DNA of 64,000 bases from positions 124,001-188,000 of the forward strand of contig NZ_CP073695.1 of the NCBI RefSeq assembly GCF_018228765.1. Reading direction: 5' to 3'. A program made the translations under genes and the position numbers. Position 1 is the stretch's first letter; each line of letters begins with the position of its first letter. The stretch comes from Halorubrum ruber. GTDB lineage: Archaea > Halobacteriota > Halobacteria > Halobacteriales > Haloferacaceae. The notes beneath the pieces were generated by a model. It searched no databases. It had not been told where the DNA came from and saw only the letters and a list, made by a program, of their open reading frames with translations. Positions 53,417-62,751 of the stretch are shown here, piece after piece.

Positions 53417-54265
53417 TCACTCCTCGCCCAGCACGGTCGGGTTGACCGCGCCCGGGCCCTCGCCCACGTCGTAGCCGCGCCGGACCGCCTCGGTCATCTC
53501 CTCGACCGCGGCACCGACCGCTCCACGAACCGACTCCCCACGCGCCAGCCGCGCCGCGATCGCGCTCGATAACGCGCAGCCGGAGCCGTGCGTCGCGTCG
53601 GTGTCGATCCGGGGCGTCTCGAAGCGGTCGACGGTCGGCTCGCTCTCACCCCCACCCGCACCCGCTGCGCGAACGAGCGTGTCGACGACGACGCCCTCCT
53701 CGACCGCCTCGCCGTCGAGGTGCCCGCCCTTCACCAATGCCGCGTCCGCGCCGAGCCCGACGAGCTCCCGCCCGGCCGCCTCGGCATCGACCGAGGTCTC
53801 GACCGGCTCGCCGGTCAGCACCGCGGCCTCATCGGCGTTCGGCGTGACGAGCGTCGCGGCCGCGATCAGGTCCTCGTAGGCGTCCTCCGCGGCGGGCGAG
53901 AGCAGTCGGTCGCCGGTCGCAGCGACCATCACGGGGTCGACGACGAGGGGCGCATCGGCGTCCGCGACTGCCTCGGTCACCGTCTCGACGATTTCGGCGG
54001 TCGCCAGCATCCCCGTCTTGATCGCGCCGACGTCGAAGTCGTCGGCGACCGCCGCGTACTGGCTCGCGACGTGGTCGGCCGGGAGCGGGTGAACGTCCTC
54101 GACGCCGCGCGTGTGCTGGGCAGTCGTCGCCGTCACGACCGACGCGCCGAAGACGTCGTGCGCGCGCATCGCCGTCAGGTCCGCCTGAATCCCCGCCCCG
54201 CCGCCGCTGTCGCTGCCGGCGACCGTCAGCGCGACCGGCGGGTCGACCGGATCGTACTCGGGCAT
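53417..54265 (-). CDS. thiD: Hydroxymethylpyrimidine/phosphomethylpyrimidine kinase
   Basis: 282 residues of the ribokinase fold. The substrate-binding N-terminus is LTVAGSDSGGGAGIQADL, then VVTATTAQHTRGV; later TGMLATAEIV, VVDPVMVA, LVTPNADEAAVLTG and the catalytic/anion-hole THGSGCALSSAIAARLA. It makes HMP diphosphate for thiamine. Many haloarchaeal ThiD proteins are fused to a ThiN-like domain; this one ends after the kinase. The start follows an AATATTATTA box at the leaderless distance, so a TPP riboswitch in a leader is unlikely. Confidence 0.9.
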   Translation of the reverse strand: MPEYDPVDPPVALTVAGSDSGGGAGIQADLTAMRAHDVFGASVVTATTAQHTRGVEDVHPLPADHVASQYAAVADDFDVGAIKTGMLATAEIVETVTEAVADADAPLVVDPVMVAATGDRLLSPAAEDAYEDLIAAATLVTPNADEAAVLTGEPVETSVDAEAAGRELVGLGADAALVKGGHLDGEAVEEGVVVDTLVRAAGAGGGESEPTVDRFETPRIDTDATHGSGCALSSAIAARLARGESVRGAVGAAVEEMTEAVRRGYDVGEGPGAVNPTVLGEE

Positions 54266-54280
54266 ACGCGGTGATACAAC

Positions 54281-54295
54281 CTAATAATATTAATT
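54281..54295 (-). promoter_or_regulatory. TATA box of thiD
   Basis: AATTAATATTATTAG on the minus strand, centred about 23 bp before the ATG at 54265. Confidence 0.5.
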
Positions 54296-54388
54296 GGTGG
54301 TGGCCCGGCGATTCGGCCGCGCGGATCGTCCCGCCAACCGCCTGCCGTCGCCGAACAACCTTTTCGGCTCCGCGGCGTAGCGGGCGGC

Positions 54389-55048
54389 ATGGCAACCGAC
54401 TCCGACGCCGCGTCCGGCGCCGACGAGCCCGAGGCGATCACCGTCTACTCCGACTACGTCTGTCCGTTCTGCTTCCTCGGACGGCGGTCGCTCGCGAACT
54501 ACCAAGAGACGCGCGAGGAACCGCTCGACATCGACTGGCACCCGTTCGACCTCCGCGCCGGCCAGCGCGGTCCCGACGGGGAGATAGATCACGACGCCGA
54601 CACCGGGAAAGACGAGGAGTACTACGAGCAGGCGCGCGAGAACGTCCGCCGGCTTCAGGAGGAGTACGGCGCCGACGAGATGCAGCTCGAGCTCGCGACC
54701 GACGTCGACTCGCTGCCCGCGCAGGTCGTCTCGGTCCGCGTGCGCGAGACCGCGCCGGACGCGTGGCTCGCGTTCGACGAGGGCGTCTTCGACGCGCTGT
54801 GGCTGGAGGGGCGCGACATCGGCGACCGCGACGTGTTGGCCGACATCGCGGCCGACATCGACGGACTCGACGCCGCCGTGGTCGACGAGGCGCTCGGCGA
54901 CGACGACCTCCGCGAGCGCGTGACCGACATGTTCGACGCAGCGCGGCGACAGGGCGTCACGGGCGTCCCGACGTTCGCGTACGACGGCCACGCCGCCCGA
55001 GGCGCGGTCCCGCCGGAGCAGCTCGAACGCCTCGTCGAAGGGGTCTGA
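54389..55048 (+). CDS. DsbA family oxidoreductase (FrnE-like)
   Basis: 219 residues with a thioredoxin fold. The active site is SDYVCPFCFLG (CxxC near 25-28), and the cis-proline loop is GVTGVPTFAYDG. The helical insertion contains LDIDWHPFDLRAG and EYYEQARENVRRLQEEYG, the FrnE/DsbA-like 2-hydroxychromene isomerase branch. There is no signal peptide, so it is a cytoplasmic thiol-disulfide oxidoreductase. It is divergent from thiD, with a weak CCTTTTCGG box about 30 bp upstream. Confidence 0.82.
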   Translation: MATDSDAASGADEPEAITVYSDYVCPFCFLGRRSLANYQETREEPLDIDWHPFDLRAGQRGPDGEIDHDADTGKDEEYYEQARENVRRLQEEYGADEMQLELATDVDSLPAQVVSVRVRETAPDAWLAFDEGVFDALWLEGRDIGDRDVLADIAADIDGLDAAVVDEALGDDDLRERVTDMFDAARRQGVTGVPTFAYDGHAARGAVPPEQLERLVEGV

Positions 55049-55072
55049 GGTCGGGGAAAACGGGCGCACCGC

Positions 55073-55939
55073 TCAGTCGTCCGCGCCGGTCCCCGACCCG
55101 GGACGCTCTCCCCCCGCGTCGTCGCTCACTTCTGCGGCGTCGCCCCGCGGGTCCACGACGCGGTACGCGAGCGCGACGCAGCCGAACGCGAGCGCGAAGC
55201 CGGCGACGACGTCGGTGAGCCAGTGGATGCCGAGGTACATCGTCGCGATCACGACCGACAGCGAGAGCGGGACCGCGACCGCCGTCCACCGCGGGTACTC
55301 CTCGCGAGTCAGCACCGCGAACGTCCCCACGGTGACCGAAAGCGAGGTGTGGAGCGACGGGAAGACGTTCGAGTTCTCGTTCACCTCGCTCGCGAGCAGT
55401 ATCACGTCCGGCTGGTTGGTGAACAGCAGCGGCGTCACCATGTCGGGCATCACGTTCCGCGGGCCGTGCGCGAACACCAGCGTGTAGAGGACCAGTCCGA
55501 TCCCGTAGTTGAGCGCGTACGCGACGAGCAGCCGCCTGAGATCCGCGGTTCGAGGCAGCGCGAGGTACGCGATCGCCGGGAACGCGACGAGGAACGCGTA
55601 CCCGTACACGTACACCCGCGAGAAGTACGCGGTCAGCGCGGGCGACGCGAACGTCGCCTGGATCCACGCGACGAACCCGCCCTCCAGCCCGTAGATGAAC
55701 GCCGTCGCCTGAATGCCGAACAGCCTGGAGACGTTCAAAAGCGCCGGGCGGCCGACCGCGCTGGCGAGAAGCACCACGCAGACGAGCGCGACGGCCCGAC
55801 GCGCGTCCCAGAGCCGGTCGCGGAGCCCGCTCCACGTCTCGCGGAGCCGGGCGGGCCCGACAATCGCGACCGACGCGACGGCGAGCATCACCGCGACCCA
55901 CCCCACGACCGACGAGAGGACGGAGAGGAACGGACTCAT
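55073..55939 (-). CDS. PAP2-type phosphatase-like membrane protein
   Basis: 288 residues with about six to seven helices. The PAP2 signature is split: NVFPSLHTSLSVTVGTFA (SxxH) and YLGIHWLTDVVAGFALA (GxHxxTD). The N-terminal arrangement (LEGGFVAWIQATFASPALT, YGIGLVLYTLVFAHGPRN) resembles the AUR1/inositol-phosphorylceramide synthase-like branch. It probably removes or transfers a phosphate on a lipid such as polyprenyl phosphate. Its ATG overlaps the stop of the peptide-binding lipoprotein upstream by four bases. Confidence 0.78.
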   Translation of the reverse strand: MSPFLSVLSSVVGWVAVMLAVASVAIVGPARLRETWSGLRDRLWDARRAVALVCVVLLASAVGRPALLNVSRLFGIQATAFIYGLEGGFVAWIQATFASPALTAYFSRVYVYGYAFLVAFPAIAYLALPRTADLRRLLVAYALNYGIGLVLYTLVFAHGPRNVMPDMVTPLLFTNQPDVILLASEVNENSNVFPSLHTSLSVTVGTFAVLTREEYPRWTAVAVPLSLSVVIATMYLGIHWLTDVVAGFALAFGCVALAYRVVDPRGDAAEVSDDAGGERPGSGTGADD

Positions 55940-57845
55940 TGCCCCCGCGAGAGCAGCCGCCCTTCGCTGTCGAAGCGATACCCGATGTCCCGCAGCGCCG
56001 CCCGAGCGGCCTCGACGTCCAGCGACCCCTCGTCGTCGAAGAACGGGTGAACGGGGTCGGTTCCGTCAGTCCACGCCAGCGAGTCGGGGACCGCGTCCGG
56101 CGACGCCGCGAGCGGAGAGGCCGCCGCCCGCGCGTACCCGTCGAACGCCTCGTCGACGACCGCGGACTTGTCGATCAGCCGCGCGATGACCGCCCGGAAT
56201 CGCGGGTTCGACAGCGGGCTCCGCCGCGCGTTGTAGCCGACGTGGTAGAACGCCGCCGACCGGCCGCTCACGAGCCGCGCGTCGTCCGAGCGGCCGATCC
56301 GCGGGACCGACTGGGGGCCGAGGTTCGAGACGGTCGCGTCCGCGAGCCCCTGGGCGACCGCCTCCACGGCAGAGATGTCCGACGGGGACACCTCGATTCG
56401 GAGCCGGTCGAACGCCGGCTTGCCGTGGTACCGGGGTGGAATCCCCGCTCGCGGGTCCGTCGTCTCCTCCGAGGCCTCCGCGTCGGCGTCGGCCGCCGAG
56501 CGGACGAGGAAGTGGTCGGGGTTGCGCTCGAAGACGACCGACTCCCCGGCGGTCGCCTCAACGAACCGCAGCGGGCCGCTCCCGACCGGGTCGGGGTTGT
56601 TCGTGACGACCGCCTCCGTCGTCTCGAAGTCGAACTCGAACCCCCGATCGTCGCCGCGTCGGTCCGCTCGGACCAGACGTGTTCCGGGAGGATCGGCACC
56701 CGGAGCGCCCGCGCGGCGACCGTCTCGTTGACGTCGGAGACGGTGAGTCGGACCGTCGCGTCGTCGAGGACCCGCTCGTCCTCGACGAGGGAGCTCCGCC
56801 CGCGGAACCGCGGCGTCGGCACCGACGTCTCGACGCTCCCCAGCGAGGTGTCTCGGAGGAACCGGTAGGTGAACGCGACGTCGCTCGCCGTCACGGGCTC
56901 GCCGTCGTGCCACCGGGCGTCGCGGAGCGCGACGTCGACGGTGTTCGCCCCGGGACGCTCCCAGTCGGCCGCCAGCCACGGGACGGTCGACTCGCCGTCC
57001 GTGCGGACGAGCGGGTCGTACAACAGGCCGGTGAACGTGCCGTACTTCCGGTACTCGGCGGCGATCGGGTTCCAGTTCTCCGTGATTCGGTCGTCGGTCG
57101 TCACCAGTCGGAGGGTGGCCCCGCCCTCGGCGTCCGCGCCGTCCGCCGTCGCCGACGAGGTCGTGTTGCCGCCGTCCGCCGTCGCGTTGCCGCCGTCCGA
57201 CCCCCCGTCTCCCGCCGAGTCGGCGTCGGGGACGGCGTCGAGGCCGAGGAGCCCGGTGACCGACACCGGCTGCCGGTCCTGGGTCCACCCCTCGAACCGG
57301 GCCCCCTGGACGGCGGTGAGCGCGTCGGGGAACGCGACGACGGAGAAGGGCTGGAGGTCACACACCGTCTCCTGAAGCGCGTCGACGGCGTCGGACCGGT
57401 CGCTCCCGGCCGCCCGGCGCTGTTCCTCCAGCAGGTCGTCGACCGCGATCTCCGTGAGCCCGAAGGGGTTCTGCCACCCCGGCTCCGCGACGAACTGCGA
57501 GTGCGTCAGCCCGTACAGCGCGTCCGAATCGAACGGCTCCGTCTCCACGAACTGGCCGACGTAGAGGTCGAAGTTCTGGTTCACGAGCACCTTCCGCCAC
57601 AGGTCGGTCTGTCCGACCGTGTTGAGTCGGACGTCGATGCCGACCGCGGTCAGGTGCTCTTCGAGCTGTCTCGCGATCCGGATCCCGTTGGGGTCGCCGT
57701 CGGCCGGCGTGGTGTTGATCTCCAGGGTCAGCTGCGAGTGCGGGTTCCGTCCGGCGATGTTCTCCGTACGACCGAGGCAGCCGGCGCTGGCGGCCGCGAG
57801 GCCGAGCCCTGCGAGCGCCGCTCGTCGACTGATCGGTCGCGTCAT
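55936..57845 (-). CDS. Family 5 peptide/solute-binding lipoprotein (one-base frameshift in sequence)
   Basis: About 636 residues if one C is restored in the run at 56641-56645 (plus strand). The N-terminus ISRRAALAGLGLAAASAGC is a Tat signal with lipobox. The mature part has SBP_bac_5 features: TENWNPIAAEYRKYG, TFTGLLYDPLVRTDGESTV, ARWHDGEPVTASDVAFTYRF and, after the break (AATIGG), PVGSGPLRFVEATAGES, VGYNARRSPLSNPRFRAVIARLID. It would bind a peptide or other solute for an ABC importer, but no permease genes lie beside it. ATG 57845 gives the clean Tat signal; upstream codons in frame are not supported. Confidence 0.78.
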
Positions 57846-57956
57846 TCTTCGTTTCTCCCTGTTTTCCGTCACCGTGTATATCTCTTCTGTGCTGTCGCCG
57901 CGCCGAGAGGTCGCGTCGGCGCGTCGGATCCCCCGCATGCGGCCGCCTCGGCCCCG

Positions 57957-59156
57957 TCAGATCACGTCCGCCAGCGGGAGCGCGAGCCCGATCGCCCACG
58001 CCAGCAGTCCGACGACGGTGACCGGCCGGTCCGCGGCCGCCCGCCCGATCGCGACGACGCCGAGCGCGGCGAGCAGCGCGAACCGGTGGACGATGAGGTC
58101 GGCGGGAACCGCCACCCCGAGCGCCGCGAAGTCGGCGACGAAGCCGCCGCCGAGCCCGACGACGACGGCCAACGCGGCCGCCTCGGGAGTAGATCGCGGC
58201 GCGCGCCAGACGACCAGCGCGGGCAGCCCGACCGCGAGGACGAGGTACAGCGGCGCCGCGATCGCCTTCGGCGACACGCCGGGGAGCGCCGTCTCCAGGG
58301 TCACGCCCGCGAAGCGGACGCCGACGAGGACGACGCCGAGTGCGAGCCCCAGCGTCGCGGCCGCGGCGTGTCGCTCCGCGTCGGCGCGGAGCCGGCGGAA
58401 GAGGTCGACGGCCGCCTCGCGGGTCCGCCGCCCGAGGAGCGCCCCGGCGAGCGCCGCCGTCGCCGCCAGTTCGATCACGGAGAGCCAGCCGTCGCTGTGG
58501 CCGCCGTCGATGCCGCGGTACTCGCGTCGCACGTCGTTCGCGCGGTCCGACTCGATGAACTCGTCCTCCAGCCGCGTCGCGGGCGCGTCTATCTCCGGAA
58601 CGGTGTGGCGGAGCCGGAACCAGTCGTAGTACTCCTCGTGGGCCTGTATCGCGGTGTAGGCGCCGTCGGGCGACTCGTACGCCCGGAGGTGGTCGCGGAC
58701 CCCGAGGTACGCCCCGTCGTGGAGCTCGAACGTCTCTGTGAGCCACACGCCGCCGCTCGGCCCCTCGACGTAGGAGTAGCGGAGCGAACTATGGGCGTCC
58801 CGCCAGTCGCGGCCGACGAACTCCCGGACCTGGTCGTCGCCGGCGGTCGCCGCGGCCTCCTCGGGTTCGGTCTCCTGCCAGTCCGCGGCCGCGTCGCCCT
58901 CGATCGCGGCCCGGGTCGCCGCCGCGTCGGCGTGGAACACCACGTTGATCGCGAGCGTCCGGCCCTCGACGGTCCGGGTCCGGCTGGTGTACGGCCAGAG
59001 CCGGTAGTCGCCGTCGACCGCGATGAGGCGGTCGTCGGCCACGTCGTCGACCGCCGGCTCCTCGGCGACCCCGGCGAAGAACCCGGAGAGCACGAGTCCG
59101 ACCCCGACCACGAGGAGGAGGGCGACAACGACGGCGGCCCGCTTCATGCGCCTCAT
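57957..59156 (-). CDS. Haloarchaeal polytopic membrane protein, unknown
   Basis: 399 residues. One N-terminal helix (about 6-28) is followed by an outside soluble domain (about 30-215; RLWPYTSRTRTVEGRTLAINVVF, SSLRYSYVEGPSGGVWLTE, HEEYYDWFRLRHTV) and then seven or eight helices. The acidic soluble part has repeated aromatic strands and could bind a ligand. I recognise no named family. Both Met1 and Met4 are possible starts. It lies in a minus-strand group with the binding lipoprotein but is separated by about 110 bp. Confidence 0.6.
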   Translation of the reverse strand: MRRMKRAAVVVALLLVVGVGLVLSGFFAGVAEEPAVDDVADDRLIAVDGDYRLWPYTSRTRTVEGRTLAINVVFHADAAATRAAIEGDAAADWQETEPEEAAATAGDDQVREFVGRDWRDAHSSLRYSYVEGPSGGVWLTETFELHDGAYLGVRDHLRAYESPDGAYTAIQAHEEYYDWFRLRHTVPEIDAPATRLEDEFIESDRANDVRREYRGIDGGHSDGWLSVIELAATAALAGALLGRRTREAAVDLFRRLRADAERHAAAATLGLALGVVLVGVRFAGVTLETALPGVSPKAIAAPLYLVLAVGLPALVVWRAPRSTPEAAALAVVVGLGGGFVADFAALGVAVPADLIVHRFALLAALGVVAIGRAAADRPVTVVGLLAWAIGLALPLADVI

Positions 59157-59229
59157 CAGAACCCCGGGACAGAAACGTATTCGGGTGGGATCGCAGCGCT
59201 ACCGCTGGAATCCCGCACGAACTCGGCGG

Positions 59230-59532
59230 TCACCACGTCTCGACGACGCCGTCGCGGACGTCCTCGGCGCACCCCTCGCAGTCGGGGTGACCCGACTCGA
59301 AGCAGGCCGGTCGCCCCTCGGCGTCGACCGGGACTGTCCGGCGCTCCGCGTGGCGGCGGCAGACGATGCGGGCGCGCCCGGAGTCGTCCGTCGGGAGGTC
59401 GAACCGCGCCGCCGCGGCCGCGTCGCCCTCCGGATCGTCGCGCCCCTCGGCGTAGGCGCGTCTGGCCTCCTCGAACTGCTTGCCCGCCTTCCGGAGCTGC
59501 TGGCGGATGACGCGTTCGAGCCGGTCGTCCAT
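59230..59532 (-). CDS. Small haloarchaeal cysteine-containing protein (DUF7091-like)
   Basis: 100 residues. A helical N-terminal half (LERVIRQQLRKAGKQFEEARRAYAEG) is followed by a compact part with four cysteines and a histidine: RIVCRRHAERRTV and ACFESGHPDCEGCAEDV, suggesting a single zinc site. The DUF number is from memory. Function is unknown; a role in RNA or protein binding is conceivable. It is a single gene between the membrane protein and the divergent HIT gene. Confidence 0.6.
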   Translation of the reverse strand: MDDRLERVIRQQLRKAGKQFEEARRAYAEGRDDPEGDAAAAARFDLPTDDSGRARIVCRRHAERRTVPVDAEGRPACFESGHPDCEGCAEDVRDGVVETW

Positions 59533-59672
59533 ACCGCCCGTTTCGGCGCGGCGGATATAGGTCCGTTGGCGGAGCGGGCAGCTGTCGCTCCTCGGCGGGG
59601 GTACGGGGCGGCGAGCACCGACGAACCGCGGCCCGGGAAACCTTGATGAGACGCCCGAGCGATCGCTCGGGT

Positions 59673-60104
59673 ATGTCCGACGACTGTATCTTCTGTTCGA
59701 TCGTCGCCGGGGACATCCCGGCGCGCACCGTCTACGAAACCGACGCCGTGCTCGCGTTCTTGGACGCGAACCCGCTCGCGCGCGGGCACACCCTCGTGAT
59801 TCCGAAGTCGCACGCGCAGCACGTCGGCGACCTCGACGCCGACCTCGCGAGCGACCTGTTCGACGCGGTCGCGTCGCTCACGCCGCGGATCCAGGACGCG
59901 GTCGACGCCGACGGCGCCAACGTTGGCGTCAACGACGGCGAGGCCGCCGGCCAGGAGGTTCCACACGTCCACGTCCACGTCGTCCCGCGGTTCGAGGGCG
60001 ACGGCGGCGCGCCGATCCACGCGGTGGCGGGGGAGCGACCCGACCTCTCGGACGACGAGCTCGACGCCGTCGCCGACGAGGTCGCGGCCGCGATAGACGG
60101 GTAG
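59673..60104 (+). CDS. HIT family nucleotide hydrolase
   Basis: 143 residues. The catalytic histidine triad is VPHVHVHVVP, and the substrate helix contains FLDANPLARGHTLVIPKSH. The N-terminal DDCIFCSIVAGDIPA carries the CxxC of HINT-type proteins (zinc with downstream His). It hydrolyses adenosine phosphoramidate or dinucleotide substrates. ATG 59673 is chosen by homology; the frame opens earlier at 59643. Confidence 0.88.
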   Translation: MSDDCIFCSIVAGDIPARTVYETDAVLAFLDANPLARGHTLVIPKSHAQHVGDLDADLASDLFDAVASLTPRIQDAVDADGANVGVNDGEAAGQEVPHVHVHVVPRFEGDGGAPIHAVAGERPDLSDDELDAVADEVAAAIDG

Positions 60105-60181
60105 GAGGCGCGACGGACCCGCGGCCCGCGCCGCCGCTCGCCTTCGCGGTTTTTACAAACGGCCTCCGGCGAGAGCGGCAC

Positions 60182-61017
60182 ATGCAGGCGACGACGCTCG
60201 CGCTGGTCGGGGCGACCGGCGGCGCGGGGACGACGCGGACCGCTGTCGAGCTGGCGGCGATGGGCGCGCGCGACGGCGACGACGTCGCGGTCGTCGACGC
60301 CGCGTTCACGACGCAGGGACTCTCCGAGTACGTTTCCGGACGGATCGACCCCGACCTCACCGCGCTCCTCACCGAGGATCCGGACGCGGCGCTGTCGGCG
60401 GCGGCGTACCCCCTCGCCGGGACCGGTGCGAGCGCCGACCGGCCCGAACGCGGTAACGGGGGATCGGTGACGGCGCGGACGACGCGCCGAACCTCCCGGG
60501 ACGGGTCGACGCGATACCCGCGAGGGCGCCGTTCGAACGCGTCGCGCGGGCGAAGACCGCGGAGGCCGCCCGGAAGCTGGAGCGCCGGATCGACGAGGCG
60601 GCGACGACGTACGACGCGGTGGTCGTCGACGCCGCGCCGGTCGGGTCGAACGAGGCGGTCGCGGCCGCCACGACCGTCGACCGCGCGGTCGCCGTCAGGC
60701 CGGCGACGGCCCACGGGCGCGACGCGGTCCAGCGGCTCCGCGGGCGGATCGCCGACGTGGGCGGAAGCCTCGACGCGACGCTCGCGGTCGAGCGAGCGGG
60801 GGTCGACGGCGAGAGTGACGAGGACGAGCGCGACGACGGCGCCGGCGGCGTCGTCCGCGTGCCGACGACCGATCCCGCGGTGGCTGCCGCGCCGACCGCG
60901 GCGACGGGAGACGACGCGTACGCGCGGGCGATCGCGGCCGCCTACGAGACCGCGTTCGACGCGTCGCTCGGCGTGGAGTTCCCAGAGCCGGGGCTCGTCG
61001 AACGGTTCACGCCCTGA
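60182..61017 (+). CDS. MinD/ParA-like ATPase with degenerate P-loop (one-base frameshift in sequence)
   Basis: About 278 residues if one G is restored in the run at 60458-60462. The N-terminus ATTLALVGATGGAGTTRTAV is a deviant Walker A without the usual lysines (Thr-Thr-Arg at the end). VAVVDAAFTTQGLSEYVSGR resembles switch I, and after the break YDAVVVDAAPVGSNEAVAAA is the Walker B-like segment, with RAVAVRPATAHGRDAVQRL following. The domain is MinD/ParA-like but may not hydrolyse ATP. Convergent with the HTH gene at 61041. Confidence 0.68.
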
Positions 61018-61040
61018 GATAACTCGAGGAGAGTCCGAAC

Positions 61041-61562
61041 TCAGCGGAGCCCGTCGCCGGCGCCGAGCGCGTCGCCGAGGGGGTCGTCGGCGCCGAGCCC
61101 CTCGCCGAGCGGCGCGGAGCCGGCGACCTGCGCGTCGACCGCCTCCGCGACGGGCTCGACCGGGTCGTGCGTCTCGACGTACGTCGCCAGCGCGAAGTCG
61201 GCCTCGTCGCCGCCGGTGAGCTCGACGGCCTCGCTGCGGGCGGTCCGGCCCGCCAGCCAGTCGCGGACGACGTCGCGGCCGGTCGGCGACAGCGGGCAGA
61301 CGCCTGCGACGCCGCACCGGTGGAGCGCCTTCGCGGCCGTCATCGGGGAGACGCCCGCCTCGCGGGCCGCGTCGCCGACACTCCGCCCGGCGGTGTAGGC
61401 GTCGACGAGCGTGGCGGTCGCCTCGGGCGTACACGGGAGCGACTCGGCGTGATCCGACAGGCGGTCGACGAGCGGCGTGTCCGTGTCGTCCGCGAGCGCG
61501 ACCCCCTGATCGCGCTGGCGCGAGGTCACCTCGACCCCCGCCGCGATCTCCGACAGCGTCAT
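61041..61562 (-). CDS. Haloarchaeal helix-turn-helix protein, unknown
   Basis: 173 residues from ATG 61562. The N-terminal half includes EATATLVDAYTAGRSVGDAA and REAGVSPMTAAKALHRCGV, a plausible helix-turn-helix, then CPLSPTGRDVVRDWLAG. The C-terminal third is acidic low-complexity (GLGADDPLGDALGAGDGLR). It is likely a DNA-binding regulator; no family name is certain. TTTTAACC about 28 bp upstream supports a leaderless start. It is divergent from the tfb gene. Confidence 0.6.
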   Translation of the reverse strand: MTLSEIAAGVEVTSRQRDQGVALADDTDTPLVDRLSDHAESLPCTPEATATLVDAYTAGRSVGDAAREAGVSPMTAAKALHRCGVAGVCPLSPTGRDVVRDWLAGRTARSEAVELTGGDEADFALATYVETHDPVEPVAEAVDAQVAGSAPLGEGLGADDPLGDALGAGDGLR

Positions 61563-61725
61563 GCGAGCAGATGGCCCGGCCGGAGGGTTAAAACCACCGT
61601 ACTGCGGCGCCCTCGACCGCCCGATCACCGACCGATAACCGGTCGGTTCGCGCGCCGCGATCCGGCCGATCGACCGCCGATTCGCCCGGGTTTAAGTAAG
61701 GCATCGGGCCGGAGTTCGACGTGTG

Positions 61726-62751
61726 ATGAGTGACGCACCCTCGACCCGCGTTCGTTCGCCCCGGACCGAGACCGACGATACCGCGACCGCCGACCGCGCT
61801 GCGACCGCTGACCGCGCGGCGACCACGGAGCAGGTCTCGGCGGGCGAGGAGTCCGAGACGCCGGCCGCCGAGGAGAGCGGCGACCGCGAGACGTGTCCCG
61901 AGTGCGGCGGCCGCACGCGCGTCGACGGCGCGGAGCGCGTCTGCGCCGACTGCGGGCTCGTCGTCGAGGCCGACCGGATCGACCACGGCCCCGAGTGGCG
62001 GTCGTTCGACGACGACGATACGAACCCCAAGCGCACCGGCGCCCCCCTGACGCGCTCCCGCCACGACCGCGGGCTCTCGACTGAGATCGGCCGCTCGACG
62101 AAGGTGAAGGGGCGCAAGCGCCGCCGGCTCGCCCGGATGCGGACCCAGCACAACCGCGCGCAGATCTCGACGAAGCGCGACCGGAACAAGGTGTACGCCT
62201 ACACCGAGATCCGGCGGCTCACCGGGGTCATGGGGTTACCCGACAGCGTCCGCGACGCCGCCTGCGCGCTGTTCGACTCGGCGCAAGAGGAGAGCCTGCT
62301 CCGCGGGCGCTCGCTCGAAGGGTTCGCCGCGGCCTGCGTCTACGTCGCCTGCCGCACCGCCGACGTGGCCCGTACCGTCGGCGAGGTGTGCGCCGAGGCG
62401 AAGGCGACGGAGGCCGAGCACCGGGCCGCCTTCGACGCCATGAACCGCGAGCTCGGCCTGCCGATCGCCCCGAGCGGTCCCGCGGAGTACCTCCCGCGGT
62501 TCGCCAGCGACCTCGGCTGCGACCCGGCCGTCGAGCGCCGCGCAGGCGAACTGGCCGAGCGCGCCGTCGAGGAGGGGATCGCGAACGGCCGCAACCCCGT
62601 CGGCGTCGCCGCCGCCTGCCTCTACACCGCGGCCCGCGAGCTCGACGAAGAGTGTACCCAGCAGGAGGCCGCCGACGTCGCCGACGTGACGCCCGTGACG
62701 GTCCGACGGACGTACGTGGACCTAACCGAGGAGTCAGTGACCCACGACTGA
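61726..62751 (+). CDS. tfb: Transcription initiation factor TFB (TFIIB), 3' end altered by TnpB element
   Basis: 341 residues. A non-conserved acidic N-tail precedes the zinc ribbon (TCPECGG...VCADCGLVV; C57, C60, C73, C76), the B-finger/linker (GPEWRSFDDDD, GLSTEIGRSTKVKGRKRRRL) and two cyclin-like repeats (about 140-235 and 240-335; LPDSVRDAACALF, RSLEGFAAACVYVACR, NPVGVAAACLYTAAREL). It recruits RNA polymerase to TATA/TBP. The last residues SVTHD and the stop codon are supplied by the hairpin of the adjoining TnpB element, so the natural end was probably replaced. TTTAAGTA about 28 bp upstream gives a leaderless start. Confidence 0.88.
   Translation: MSDAPSTRVRSPRTETDDTATADRAATADRAATTEQVSAGEESETPAAEESGDRETCPECGGRTRVDGAERVCADCGLVVEADRIDHGPEWRSFDDDDTNPKRTGAPLTRSRHDRGLSTEIGRSTKVKGRKRRRLARMRTQHNRAQISTKRDRNKVYAYTEIRRLTGVMGLPDSVRDAACALFDSAQEESLLRGRSLEGFAAACVYVACRTADVARTVGEVCAEAKATEAEHRAAFDAMNRELGLPIAPSGPAEYLPRFASDLGCDPAVERRAGELAERAVEEGIANGRNPVGVAAACLYTAARELDEECTQQEAADVADVTPVTVRRTYVDLTEESVTHD

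Noticed and set aside
53417-54300. TPP riboswitch before thiD
   Set aside because: The TATA box is at the leaderless distance from the ATG, leaving no room for a leader.
56679-59510. 943-residue open frame on the plus strand
   Set aside because: Crosses two minus-strand genes and their spacer; Arg/Asp/Pro-rich with no domain.
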